DNA of 64,000 nt. It comes from JAHEEL01 sp964195545. Lineage in GTDB: Bacteria > Actinomycetota > Acidimicrobiia > Spongiisociales > UBA5794. Shown here piece by piece: positions 34,570 to 42,920 of the stretch. Within the stretch, counting starts at the first letter, position 1; every line of letters begins with the position of its first letter. A program made the translations under genes and the position numbers. The notes below the pieces were generated by a model that was given only the letters and a program-made list of their open reading frames with translations, was not told where the DNA came from and searched no databases. The stretch covers positions 1 through 64,000 of the forward strand of contig CAXMQQ010000006.1 in NCBI GenBank assembly GCA_964195545.1, written 5' to 3'.

Positions 34570-35928
34570 TCAACCGACCGACCGGGAGTTGATCACCTCG
34601 CCGTACCAGGCGAGGCTGTCCTTCGGGATGCGCTCGCCGGTTGCGTGATCGACCCAGACGAGGCCGAAGCGTTGCGAGTAGCCCAGCGCCCATTCGAAGT
34701 TGTCGAGCAGCGACCACACGAAGTAGCCGGTCACGGGAACCCCAAGTTCGATGGCGTCTGCGACCGCTTTGAGGTGAGCGCGGAGGTACTCGATCCTGCG
34801 CTCGTCGTGGATCTCGCCGTCCGGTCCCGGACCGTCCGAGTAGGAGGCCCCGTTCTCGGTGACGCGGATGTCCGTCGCGTCGTAGGCATCGTGGATGCGT
34901 TTCAGGAACGCGGTGAGTGCCGATGGATCGATCGGCCATCCCATCTCGGTGTAGCCGTCGGGAGGGTTCGGACCGGGAGCAACGCCCGTGTCTTCGGTCT
35001 CGTCGGCACCGGCAGTTACCTCGACGGCCGTGTAGTAGTTGATGCCGATGAAGTCGATAGGGACCGCGATCTCGTCGAGGTCTCCCGGAAGCACAAACGG
35101 AGGCTGCTTGGTATCGAACCTGCCGCGTTCCCGATACGTCTCCACCATGTCCGCTGGATAGCCCTTCCCGAAGATCGGGTCAAAGAACCATCGATTTCGG
35201 AAGCCGTCGAAGTGTTGCTGGGCCGCGATGTCTGCCGGTTCATCGGTCGCAGGTGTTGACGGGCGACAGTCAACGACGATGCCAACCTCCCCGTCGGGGA
35301 CGTTCGCCCGGATGACGGGGACGGCCCGGCCGTGAGAGAGCAGGATGTGATGGGCCGCAGCGAGTGCCTCCGCGAAATCCGTGTGGCCTGGAGCGAAGAC
35401 GCCGTCTCGGTGGCCGAGGAACGACGCCACCCATGGTTCGTTGTGTGTCTTCCAATGCTTCACCCGATCGCCGAGGGCGTCGCTCAACACGTCCGCGTAC
35501 CGGACGAAGGCATCAACCGTGTTCCGGTTCGCCCAGCCGCCCTGGTCCTGGAGACCTTGGGGAAGATCCCAGTGGTAGAGGGTCACGTACGGCTCGATCC
35601 CGTGCTCGAGGAGTTCGTCGACGAGACGGTCGTAGAACGCTATGCCCCGGGTTTCAACGGGGCCGACGCCGTCGGGGATGATCCGCGCCCACGCGGTCGT
35701 CAGACTGTATGCCGGAATCCCGGCGCTGGCCATCAACGCCACGTCTTCGGGGTACCGGTGATAGTGATCGCAGGCCACATCGCCGGTGTCGTTGTTGAGG
35801 ACTCGGCCCGGATTGTGAACGAAACGGTCCCAGATGGATTCGCCCTTGCCGTCCTCATTCCATGCGCCTTCGATCTGATACGCGGAGGCGGCAACACCGA
35901 ACACGAAGTCGTCTGGGAAGGGGCTCAC
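34570..35928 (-). CDS. Beta-glucosidase, glycoside hydrolase family 1
   Basis: This 452-residue GH1 enzyme has the acid/base Glu164 in THNEPW and the nucleophile Glu358 in VTENGAS. The N-terminal signature FVFGVAASAYQIEGAW is complete. WSLLDNFEWALGYSQRFGLVWVD is the C-terminal active-site rim. It hydrolyses beta-linked glucosides such as cellobiose in the cytoplasm, as there is no signal peptide. The start is GTG 35928, which overlaps the aminotransferase stop by GTGA; the longer frame upstream is a shadow. Family length is normal. Confidence 0.95.
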   Translation of the reverse strand: MSPFPDDFVFGVAASAYQIEGAWNEDGKGESIWDRFVHNPGRVLNNDTGDVACDHYHRYPEDVALMASAGIPAYSLTTAWARIIPDGVGPVETRGIAFYDRLVDELLEHGIEPYVTLYHWDLPQGLQDQGGWANRNTVDAFVRYADVLSDALGDRVKHWKTHNEPWVASFLGHRDGVFAPGHTDFAEALAAAHHILLSHGRAVPVIRANVPDGEVGIVVDCRPSTPATDEPADIAAQQHFDGFRNRWFFDPIFGKGYPADMVETYRERGRFDTKQPPFVLPGDLDEIAVPIDFIGINYYTAVEVTAGADETEDTGVAPGPNPPDGYTEMGWPIDPSALTAFLKRIHDAYDATDIRVTENGASYSDGPGPDGEIHDERRIEYLRAHLKAVADAIELGVPVTGYFVWSLLDNFEWALGYSQRFGLVWVDHATGERIPKDSLAWYGEVINSRSVG

Positions 35929-37160
35929 GACAGACTTCCGGATCCCAATTGCTCGAGAGCGGTGAGGACGCGGTCGACCTCTTCGATGGTGTTGTAGTGG
36001 GCGAAGCCGATCCGGACGAGACCGCCCTGATCTGCTACGCCGAGTCGACGCATCACCTCGACCGCGTAGTAGTCGCCAGACCAGACGAAGATGCCCTGGT
36101 CTCCGAGTACCTCCGCGACGGTGTCCGGGCGCATTCCGTCTACGGATACGGCGAACGTCGGCGTGCGACCGCTGGTGGCGTTTCGCCCATACAGGGTGAC
36201 TCCGGGGATCTCTGAGATTCCAAGGAGGAACCGCTCCGACAGGGTCCGCTCGTATGACGCGACTCGCTCCATCGCTGACCGTAGCTGATCCCTTCTTGTC
36301 TCGCCCGTTCCTAGCGAAGCCAGGTAGTCGACGGCCGCCGCAACGCCGGCGAGGCTCTCGAAACTCTGTGTCCCCGTCTCCCACTTGTCGGGTGGCGTAT
36401 CGGGCGCCGGACGGATCTTGTAGGCCTCGATGGTGTCGAGAACTTCGCGGCGTCCGTAGAGGCAGCCGGTGTGCGGACCGAAGAACTTGTACGCAGAAGC
36501 AACGAGGAAGTCAGTCCCGAGTGCTGCCACGTCGACCAGGCCGTGGGGGGAGTAGTGAACGGCGTCGATGAAGGTGAGCGCTCCCACGGCATGTGCTGCG
36601 TCGATTACCGGCTTGGGGTCGGTGATCGTGCCGACCGCGTTCGAAGCGTGAGTCATTGCGACGAGTCGGGTCCGGTCGTCGATGAGATCAACAAGGCTCT
36701 CGACCATCAGGCGGCAGCCGTCGATCGGGTCGAAGTCGAGCCACCTCACCTCCGTCCCAGCGTCCCTGGCTGCGATGACCCAGGGCCAGACATTCGCGTC
36801 GTGATCAAGCCGGGTAACGATGACGTTGTCGCCGGGTGTCCACGTAGCGCCGAGGGCACGGCTCACCGACAGGGTGAGCGACGTCATGTTCTGACCGAAC
36901 GCGATCTCATCAGCGGAAGCACCGAACAGATCTGCGATAGCGCTTCGTGCCGATTCGGTAGCCGCGGCGGACTGGCGTGACGAAGCAAATGGTCCGCCGT
37001 GGTTACTTCCACCGGCCCGCATGAATCCGGCCATGGCATCGATGACCGACTCCGGTGCCTGGGTACCACCTGGCCCGTCGAGGTATGCGGCAGTCCGTCC
37101 ACCAACGACTCGTCGAAACGCTGGGAACTGGTCGCGCACAGCGGGGACATCAACGGTCAT
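35925..37160 (-). CDS. Class V aminotransferase, cysteine-desulfurase-like
   Basis: This 411-residue PLP enzyme has Lys225 in SAYKFFGPH as the Schiff base and His in THASNAVGT. It keeps Asp in FIDAVHYSPHG, as NifS-like enzymes do. There is no obvious active-site Cys loop of IscS, so it may be a selenocysteine lyase, isopenicillin-epimerase-like or related protein. The start ATG 37160 has GGAGGG behind it; a GTG 12 bases earlier is possible. The pairing with a beta-glucosidase is unexplained. Confidence 0.78.
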   Translation of the reverse strand: MTVDVPAVRDQFPAFRRVVGGRTAAYLDGPGGTQAPESVIDAMAGFMRAGGSNHGGPFASSRQSAAATESARSAIADLFGASADEIAFGQNMTSLTLSVSRALGATWTPGDNVIVTRLDHDANVWPWVIAARDAGTEVRWLDFDPIDGCRLMVESLVDLIDDRTRLVAMTHASNAVGTITDPKPVIDAAHAVGALTFIDAVHYSPHGLVDVAALGTDFLVASAYKFFGPHTGCLYGRREVLDTIEAYKIRPAPDTPPDKWETGTQSFESLAGVAAAVDYLASLGTGETRRDQLRSAMERVASYERTLSERFLLGISEIPGVTLYGRNATSGRTPTFAVSVDGMRPDTVAEVLGDQGIFVWSGDYYAVEVMRRLGVADQGGLVRIGFAHYNTIEEVDRVLTALEQLGSGSLS

Positions 37161-37218
37161 AGCACCCTCCACTTGGTGAAGTGACGCTACTCAGGCATGC
37201 CGCCGTTCCGCTAATCGG

Positions 37219-37617
37219 CTACGAGTCGAAGGGATCCCGTCGACGAACATCCGGCAGATTCCTGCGTGTGATGACACCCATCTTGATGACGGTTCGTCTC
37301 TCGGGGTCACCGGTGAACCGAGCGTCGGAGTCATCCAGGAGGCGTCGTAGTCGGTCGACCTGGCTGCGGAGACGACCGTTTTCGTTCTCGAGGCTCATGA
37401 CCCGACGCACTCCTTCGAGGTTCACGCCTGCGTTCGTCAATTCCTGGATCATGAGGAGTCGTTCGATGTCTGCCTGCGAGTAGCGCCGGGTCCCACCCGG
37501 CGTACGGTAGGGAGCGATGAGCCCGCGGCGCTCATAGATGCGCAGCGTCTGCGGGTGCATGCCTGAGAGTTCCGCGGCAACCGAGATGATATAGACGGCG
37601 TCCTCTTGCTTGCCCAT
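37219..37617 (-). CDS. hspR: Heat-shock repressor HspR (MerR family)
   Basis: This 132-residue MerR-type regulator begins MGKQEDAVYIISVAAELSGM and continues with the winged helix HPQTLRIYERRGLIAPYRT. A coiled-coil segment follows (SLENENGRLRSQVDRLRRLLDD). Position behind dnaJ is the classic place of HspR in Actinobacteria. It represses the dnaK operon with DnaK acting as co-repressor. One base separates its ATG at 37617 from the dnaJ stop. The C-terminal tail is slightly longer than in Streptomyces HspR. Confidence 0.93.
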   Translation of the reverse strand: MGKQEDAVYIISVAAELSGMHPQTLRIYERRGLIAPYRTPGGTRRYSQADIERLLMIQELTNAGVNLEGVRRVMSLENENGRLRSQVDRLRRLLDDSDARFTGDPERRTVIKMGVITRRNLPDVRRRDPFDS

Positions 37618-37618
37618 G

Positions 37619-38539
37619 TCACACCCCCAGGTGTTCGCGTGGATTTTCGGGAGCATCGTCGCGGAGAGCCTCGAGTAGTTCGCGTTGTTTGTCCGAAAGG
37701 TCGATCGGCACGTTGACGGTAATCGTGACGAGCAGGTCGCCGCTGCCGTTCGATGTTTCGACCCCTTTCCCGGACACCTTCATCGTCGTGCCGCCCTGTG
37801 TACCGGCGGGGACTCGGATCTTCGTGTCTCCGTCAAGTGTCGGAATCTGTATGACCGCTCCGAGCGCGGCCTCCGCGAACGTGACCGGCACGTTGATCGT
37901 GATGTCCCGCTTTCCGGCGCGTCCGAACACAGGATGCGCAGCGACGTGTACCCGGACGAAGAGATCACCGGCCGGACCACCGTTGGCCCCCGGCTCTCCC
38001 CTTCCTTTCAAACGGACTTTCGCTCCGTCGGCGATCCCCTGCGGCACTTTGACTTTGACAGTCCGACCATCAACACCGATCGTCTTCGTCGGTCCGGCGA
38101 GCGCCTCGTGGAATGTGAGAGAAACGTCGGTCTGGAGATCACGGCCGACCATCGGTCGTGGCTGCTGACGCCGTCCTCCTTGAGTCTGGCCAAAGAGATC
38201 GCCGAGACCGCCGAAGAGGTCCTGGAAACCGCCCCCGCCGCCTCCGTCACCGAAGACATCCTCGACACGGACGTACTGCTGGTGGCCGCCTTGGTCGCCG
38301 ACGAAGTAGCCCATTTCGCGAACGTGGTCGTACTCCTTGCGTTCCCCCTCGTCGGAGAGTGTGTCGTACGCTTCGTTGATCTCCTTGAACCGGGCCTCGG
38401 CGACAGCGTCGTCGGGGTTGTTGTCCGGATGGAACTCGCGTGCGAGCTTCCGGAATGCCTTCTTGATCCCCTTCTGAGAGGCATCCTTGGAGACGCCGAG
38501 CGTGGCGTAGTAGTCCTTCTCCAGCCACTCCTTACGCAT
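37619..38539 (-). CDS. dnaJ: DnaJ-family co-chaperone without zinc finger (CbpA-like)
   Basis: This 306-residue protein has the J-domain HPD at 37-39 (LAREFHPDNNPDD) and a Gly/Phe-rich linker (FGDGGGGGGFQDLFGGLGDLFG). Two beta-barrel substrate-binding domains follow directly. The four CxxCxGxG zinc repeats of class I DnaJ are absent, so it is a class II-like CbpA/DnaJ2. Actinobacterial operons often carry exactly this form after grpE. Its start overlaps the grpE stop by eight bases. Confidence 0.92.
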   Translation of the reverse strand: MRKEWLEKDYYATLGVSKDASQKGIKKAFRKLAREFHPDNNPDDAVAEARFKEINEAYDTLSDEGERKEYDHVREMGYFVGDQGGHQQYVRVEDVFGDGGGGGGFQDLFGGLGDLFGQTQGGRRQQPRPMVGRDLQTDVSLTFHEALAGPTKTIGVDGRTVKVKVPQGIADGAKVRLKGRGEPGANGGPAGDLFVRVHVAAHPVFGRAGKRDITINVPVTFAEAALGAVIQIPTLDGDTKIRVPAGTQGGTTMKVSGKGVETSNGSGDLLVTITVNVPIDLSDKQRELLEALRDDAPENPREHLGV

Positions 38540-39221
38540 GCTGCACCGTGACCAACGAAGGGCGGATCACCCGCCCTCGCATGACATACCCGCGGCGCAG
38601 TTCGGAGCCGACGATCAGGTCGCCATTGCCCTCACCCGGACCGGACACTGCCTCGTGAACCTTCGGGTCGAATACCTCGCCCGTGGCAGGAATCGGCTCG
38701 AACCCCTCGCGAGCGAGTGTCTCCAGAAGCTGGCTTCTCGTTGAGAGCACGCCCTCGCGGATCTTCTCCTCAGAGGGGCTCTTCGGCTCGAAGGCCGTCG
38801 CCGCATCGAACGCGTCGAGTGTCGGGAGGAGCCCTTCGATCACGCGCTGCGAGGCCCGCTCAACGTTCTCAGCCTGATCGCGTTCGACGCGACGACGGAA
38901 ATTGTCGAAATCGGCGGCGACGCGCTGGAGCATCTCAAGGTGCTCGCCGGACTCTTGCCGGGCTTCGCTCAACTCGCGAAGCAGCAGGTCCCGGGCCTCG
39001 ATCGGGTCGTCGGGGAGTTCGAGCCCAAGCTCGTGTGCCGTCGGTACCGGCTCGGGCTCGGTCACAGCAAGATCCTGGAACTCGGCTGTCTCATGCGGAT
39101 CGGTCTGACTCCCTCCGTCAGCGGCTTCAGCGCTGCCACCTCCCCCCACGGGGGAGGAAGCGGCGGGTTCTAGCCGTGTGCTGTCGGCTGTCGCCTGTTG
39201 CCTCTCTTTATGACTCGTCAT
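38532..39221 (-). CDS. grpE: Nucleotide exchange factor GrpE
   Basis: This 229-residue protein has a low-complexity N-terminus (about 1-65, Ser/Glu/Gly-rich) and a long coiled-coil (LLRELSEARQESGEHLEML). The GrpE core has RVAADFDNFRRRVERD, and the beta domain covers GEVFDPKVHEAVS and VMRGRVIRPSLVTV. It releases ADP from DnaK. The ATG at 39221 sits behind GGAGGACG and overlaps the dnaK 3' end by 14 bases. Part of the N-terminal coding region is a heptamer repeat (39179-39206). Confidence 0.95.
   Translation of the reverse strand: MTSHKERQQATADSTRLEPAASSPVGGGGSAEAADGGSQTDPHETAEFQDLAVTEPEPVPTAHELGLELPDDPIEARDLLLRELSEARQESGEHLEMLQRVAADFDNFRRRVERDQAENVERASQRVIEGLLPTLDAFDAATAFEPKSPSEEKIREGVLSTRSQLLETLAREGFEPIPATGEVFDPKVHEAVSGPGEGNGDLIVGSELRRGYVMRGRVIRPSLVTVQHA
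39179..39206. repeat. Period-7 repeat, four units around TGCTGTC
   Basis: Units TGCTGTC, GGCTGTC, GCCTGTT and GCCTCTC follow each other. They lie inside the first codons of grpE. Because 7 is not a multiple of 3 the repeat is read in shifting frames and encodes the non-repetitive peptide KERQQATADSTR-like segment. Confidence 0.5.
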
Positions 39222-41043
39222 CGTCCTCCACCACCTCGGCTTCGACGACCTCGTCGTCATCGGCGGGGGCCTCGTCGGCCGCCGCTGCGGCACTCTCTGC
39301 CGCGGACGCTGCGTAGATCTTCTCACCGAGGATCTGCGACCCGGTCAGGAGCTCATTCGTGGCGGTCTTCAACGCCTCAGCACCGGTGCTCTCATTGGCG
39401 AGCAGTGTCCGCAGTTCGGCGATCTTGTCGTCGAGGGGCTTGCGTTCATCATCGGTCAGCTTGTCGCCGTGCTCTGCGAGTTGTTTGTCGATCTGATACA
39501 CCGTGTGATCGGCCTGGTTCCGAGCTTCCACTGTTTCCTTGCGCTCAGCGTCGTCCTTGGCGTGGGCCTCGGCGTCCTCGACCATTTGATTGATGTCATC
39601 GTCGGACAACGCCGTACCACCGGTGATCGTCACCTGCTGCGTCTGTCCCGTTCCGAGATCCTTAGCGGACACCGAAACGATGCCGTTGGCGTCGATATCG
39701 AAGGTCACTTCGATCTGGGGAACCCCCCGAGGCGCCGAAGCGATACCGGGGAGCTTGAAACGTCCGAGGCTCTTGTTGTCGTTGGCCATCGTGCGCTCGC
39801 CCTGCAAGACGTGAATCTCGACCTCGGGCTGGCTGTCGGCTGCCGTGGTGAAGATCTCGGAGCGGCGCGTCGGAATCGTCGTGTTGCGCTCGATCATCTT
39901 CGTCGACATGCCGCCCTCGGTCTCAACACCGAGCGTCAGCGGTGTGACGTCGAGGAGCAGGATGCCCTTCACGTCACCGGTGAGCACGCCTGCCTGGAGC
40001 GAAGCGCCATCGGCGACGACCTCATCCGGGTTCACTCCCTTGTGGGGCTCTTTGCCGGCGAGCTCCTCGACGAGTTTCTGGACCGAAGGGGCTCGGGTCA
40101 ATCCGCCGACGAGGATGACATCATCGATATCGTCCATCGTCAGGCCGGCATCCTTGAGCGCCTCTTCGAACGGTACCCGGGTGCGCTGCACGAGATCGTC
40201 CGTCATCTGCTCGAATTCTGAGCGAGTGAGCGTGCGAAGGAGGTGGATCGGTCCTTCGTTCGTCGCGGTGATGAACGGAAGGTTGATCTCCGTTTCCATG
40301 ACAGAGGACAGCTCGATCTTGGCCTTCTCGGCCGCTTCCTTGAGGCGCGTCATCGCCATTGCATCGTTGGAGAGATCGACACCGTTGTCACTCTTGAATC
40401 CCTTGACGAGCCAATCGATGACCACGTCGTCCCAGTCGTCGCCGCCGAGATTCGTGTCGCCGTGCGTCGATTTGACCTCGAAGACGCCTTCGCCGATCTC
40501 GAGGACGGAGACATCGAATGTGCCGCCGCCGAGGTCGAAGACAAGGATGAGATGATCGTCGTCGCTCTTGTCGAGTCCGTATGCGAGAGCGGCCGCCGTC
40601 GGCTCGTTGATGATTCGGAGCACTTCGAGACCGGCGATTTGGCCAGCTTCCTTTGTGGCTTGGCGCTGGGCGTCACCGAAGTAGGCGGGGACGGTGATCA
40701 CGGCTTCCGTGACGGGCTCGCCCAGGAACGCCTCGGCGTCCCTCTTGAGCTTCATGAGGATGCGAGCTGCGATCTCCTGTGAGTTGTATTCCTTGCCGTC
40801 GACCTCGACACTCCAGTCGGTGCCCATCTGGCGCTTGACCGAGCGAACCGTGCGGTCCGGGTTCGTGATCGCCTGACGCTTGGCCTGGTCGCCGACGAGA
40901 ACTTCACCGTTCTTGGCGAATGCCACGACCGAAGGGGTCGTGCGGTGTCCCTCTGCGTTGCTGATGATCTTGGGTTCTCCGCCCTCAAGAGTCGAAATGA
41001 CAGAGTTGGTGGTTCCGAGATCGATGCCAACGGTGCGTCCCAT
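39208..41043 (-). CDS. dnaK: Chaperone protein DnaK (Hsp70)
   Basis: This 611-residue Hsp70 begins MGRTVGIDLGTTNSVIS and carries the ATPase signatures IFDLGGGTFDVS-like (LVFDLGGGTFDVSVLEIGEG) and VGGLTRAPSVQ. The substrate domain starts near 385 (LLLDVTPLTLGVETEGG), and the acidic C-terminal tail ends VEDDDES. ATP-driven folding of client proteins is its function. The ATG at 41043 follows GGAGCACTCCCT. It is the first gene of the operon dnaK-grpE-dnaJ-hspR. Confidence 0.98.
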   Translation of the reverse strand: MGRTVGIDLGTTNSVISTLEGGEPKIISNAEGHRTTPSVVAFAKNGEVLVGDQAKRQAITNPDRTVRSVKRQMGTDWSVEVDGKEYNSQEIAARILMKLKRDAEAFLGEPVTEAVITVPAYFGDAQRQATKEAGQIAGLEVLRIINEPTAAALAYGLDKSDDDHLILVFDLGGGTFDVSVLEIGEGVFEVKSTHGDTNLGGDDWDDVVIDWLVKGFKSDNGVDLSNDAMAMTRLKEAAEKAKIELSSVMETEINLPFITATNEGPIHLLRTLTRSEFEQMTDDLVQRTRVPFEEALKDAGLTMDDIDDVILVGGLTRAPSVQKLVEELAGKEPHKGVNPDEVVADGASLQAGVLTGDVKGILLLDVTPLTLGVETEGGMSTKMIERNTTIPTRRSEIFTTAADSQPEVEIHVLQGERTMANDNKSLGRFKLPGIASAPRGVPQIEVTFDIDANGIVSVSAKDLGTGQTQQVTITGGTALSDDDINQMVEDAEAHAKDDAERKETVEARNQADHTVYQIDKQLAEHGDKLTDDERKPLDDKIAELRTLLANESTGAEALKTATNELLTGSQILGEKIYAASAAESAAAAADEAPADDDEVVEAEVVEDDDES

Positions 41044-41108
41044 AGGGAGTGCTCCTTCGTGTCGTAGGCTCACTGCGGTGCGAGCCGTATGTTTGAGTCG
41101 TTACGAGT

Positions 41109-41135
41109 ATCATAACCTGAGTCGAGGTATATCAA
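41109..41135 (-). promoter_or_regulatory. Promoter of the dnaK operon with GAGT half sites
   Basis: On the minus strand, TTGATA (41135-41130) is followed after 15 bases by TATGAT (41114-41109). Around it GAGT occurs at 41095, 41105 and 41119 on the plus strand, with TTGAGT at 41093-41098. This recalls but does not match the HspR box CTTGAGT-N7-ACTCAAG. I support the promoter; an HspR site is tentative. Confidence 0.5.
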
Positions 41136-41173
41136 TTCCCGGAATCTCCAGAAGATAGCCAGCCAGGGACATC

Positions 41174-41196
41174 CATATACCCCCATGGGGTATATG
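41174..41196. promoter_or_regulatory. Perfect palindromic operator of the CsoR/CstR family
   Basis: CATATACCCC (41174-41183) and GGGGTATATG (41187-41196) are perfect arms around CAT. It lies nine bases before the regulator ATG. The AT-flanked C4/G4 palindrome is the operator form bound by CsoR/CstR-type tetramers, so autorepression of the operon is likely. Confidence 0.85.
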
Positions 41197-41204
41197 CTCG
41201 GGTC

Positions 41205-41474
41205 ATGCAACTGGAAGAGACCGAGGTCCACGACATCCTGACGAGGCTGCGCCGCGTCGAGGGTCAGATTCGCGGAATCCAGGGAATGCTTGAAGAGGGG
41301 CGGGGTTGCTCCGACGTCATCACCCAGTTCTCTGCTTCGATGCGGGCGCTTGAACACGCCGGCTACAAGTACTTCGCTGCGACGATGACCATGTGTGCGA
41401 CCGACCCCGAACAGGCGGTGATCGAGGGCTACGACCCGGCACGACTAGAAAAACTGTTCATGCAACTCACGTGA
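41205..41474 (+). CDS. CsoR-family regulator, CstR-like (persulfide sensor)
   Basis: This 89-residue all-helical DUF156 protein contains RLRRVEGQIRGIQGMLE, the DNA-contact helix of the family. Sensor cysteines are Cys35 (RGCSDVI) and Cys64 (MTMCATD). The copper-binding His of CsoR, four residues before the second Cys, is replaced by Thr60. CstR persulfide sensors likewise have two Cys and no His. It heads an operon with two rhodaneses, which fits sulfane-sulfur sensing rather than copper. Its stop overlaps the next start by GTGA. Confidence 0.88.
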   Translation: MQLEETEVHDILTRLRRVEGQIRGIQGMLEEGRGCSDVITQFSASMRALEHAGYKYFAATMTMCATDPEQAVIEGYDPARLEKLFMQLT

Positions 41475-41788
41475 TCAGGGATGAACCGGTTCCGGCCGTG
41501 CACCTCGTCCCTGCACGCGAATGGGAGACCTGGAGCACAACGAACGACGCTGTGATCATCGATGTGCGTGAGCCGTTCGAGTGGGCGATGGGAACGCTCC
41601 CCGACTCGTTGCTCATCAGACTCGGATCACTCCCCGACAAGCTCGACAAGTTGGACCACGCTCGCTCCATCCTCCTCGTCTGCCGATCAGGGAATCGGTC
41701 GGGAGTGGCAGCCGAGTACCTGGTCCGCCGCGGGTTCGGCGTCGTGGCAAATCTCACCGGAGGACTCGTCGATCTTGGAATGGCATGA
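41471..41788 (+). CDS. Single-domain rhodanese
   Basis: This 105-residue protein has one rhodanese domain. The active-site loop is VCRSGNRSG with the catalytic Cys followed by Arg-Ser. VIIDVREPFEWAMGTLPDSL is the CH2A-like opening. It transfers sulfane sulfur to an acceptor such as cyanide, thiol or a partner protein. The start is GTG 41471, coupled to the CstR-like gene. It is cytoplasmic and precedes a lipoprotein rhodanese by 40 bases. Confidence 0.9.
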   Translation: MIRDEPVPAVHLVPAREWETWSTTNDAVIIDVREPFEWAMGTLPDSLLIRLGSLPDKLDKLDHARSILLVCRSGNRSGVAAEYLVRRGFGVVANLTGGLVDLGMA

Positions 41789-41828
41789 CCCTCCGGTGCG
41801 CCGGTGAACAAGAAGGAGACACAACACG

Positions 41829-42242
41829 ATGAAGCCAGCAATGATCCGAGCCCTGACAGTACTGATCCTTGCCCTCTCGGTCCTTGTGGCCGCGTGCTCG
41901 TCGGACACGACGTCGCAGAGCATCGAGTTGGTGTCTCCTGCGGAGGCAGCCCAAGTGATCGCCGACAACCCGGCGGGCCTCGTCGTCCTCGACATCCGCA
42001 CTCCAGACGAATTCACACAGGCCCGTCTCGCCGATGCGGATCTAGTCGACTTCTATGAAGACGACTTCGCAGCCCAACTCGACACACTCGACAAGGACGT
42101 GCCGTACGTGATGTACTGCAACAGCGGCAACAGGTCTTCCGAGGCCGTGAAGACGATGGAGGACCTTGGGTTCGTCGAGGTGTACGAAATCGACGGTGGG
42201 ATCGTGAACTGGTATGACCAGGGCTACCCGATCGAGAGCTGA
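41829..42242 (+). CDS. Rhodanese-domain lipoprotein
   Basis: This 137-residue protein has a signal sequence and lipobox LVAACSS, so it is anchored outside the membrane. The rhodanese domain begins about residue 34 with SPAEAAQVIADN, has VVLDIRTPDEF and the active-site loop YCNSGNRSSEA. It would handle sulfane sulfur at the cell surface, complementing the cytoplasmic rhodanese. The ATG at 41829 is nine bases behind GAAGGAGACAC. Confidence 0.9.
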   Translation: MKPAMIRALTVLILALSVLVAACSSDTTSQSIELVSPAEAAQVIADNPAGLVVLDIRTPDEFTQARLADADLVDFYEDDFAAQLDTLDKDVPYVMYCNSGNRSSEAVKTMEDLGFVEVYEIDGGIVNWYDQGYPIES

Positions 42243-42245
42243 CGG

Positions 42246-42920
42246 CTACTCGATCAGGTCGGTCTGTCTGGATTCAAAGACCGAGAAGTGCTCGAGGTAC
42301 GGTGTCGGGTCGCCCGTCCAGTCGAAAGCAGCGATCTGACTGATGCTGCGGCGCCCGAAGAGCGCTCGGGCAATATCGAATGCATCACCGCTAACCGTGA
42401 CAACTGGCTGGCCGGCGCCGATGCTGCGATCGTATCCGTCGGTGTGCAAATGAAGGGCAGGCAGATCCGCCCCTTCGAGTTTTGGGCCGATCGCGTTCGC
42501 CGCGCGCAGACACAGCCGGAGCCCTTCTCCGTTACGTCGTCCGGGTGACTGGAGAGCACCGTAGACGTCGTGCTCATGCATCCACGCGTCCATAACCGTC
42601 GCCGACATCGATGGACCGACCTCGCCGAGAATCGTCTCGACCCGCGAACCGCATTCCGACCACTCCTCCGCTATGTCGGCGACGGTATGTCCCTTCCGTT
42701 CGTCGACCTGACGCTGGGTCCAGGCATCCGACACTGCGCCATCCATCCGTCCTGTGACGATGTCCGACGCGACACCGGCCACATGAGCGATGACGTCGTG
42801 GACGGTCCACAACGGCGTTGCGGGAACCAGTGTTTGCAGCGTCTCTCTGTCCAGTTCGACGACGAATGAGCTGAACCGCTCGCGAGTAGATCGGTAGATC
42901 GCAGAGAAGTCGAAACTCAC
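42246..42920 (-). CDS. DinB/maleylpyruvate isomerase-like protein (TIGR03083 type)
   Basis: This 224-residue protein has the N-terminal DinB-like four-helix bundle. Metal-ligand His appears in WTVHDVIAHVAGVAS and WMHEHDVYGAL; the C-terminal part (about 150-224) is beta-rich with LPALHLHTDG. Such actinobacterial proteins are annotated as maleylpyruvate isomerase family or thiol-dependent S-transferase of the mycothiol type. The GTG start at 42920 overlaps the hydrolase stop by GTGA. The exact substrate is unknown. Confidence 0.8.
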   Translation of the reverse strand: MSFDFSAIYRSTRERFSSFVVELDRETLQTLVPATPLWTVHDVIAHVAGVASDIVTGRMDGAVSDAWTQRQVDERKGHTVADIAEEWSECGSRVETILGEVGPSMSATVMDAWMHEHDVYGALQSPGRRNGEGLRLCLRAANAIGPKLEGADLPALHLHTDGYDRSIGAGQPVVTVSGDAFDIARALFGRRSISQIAAFDWTGDPTPYLEHFSVFESRQTDLIE

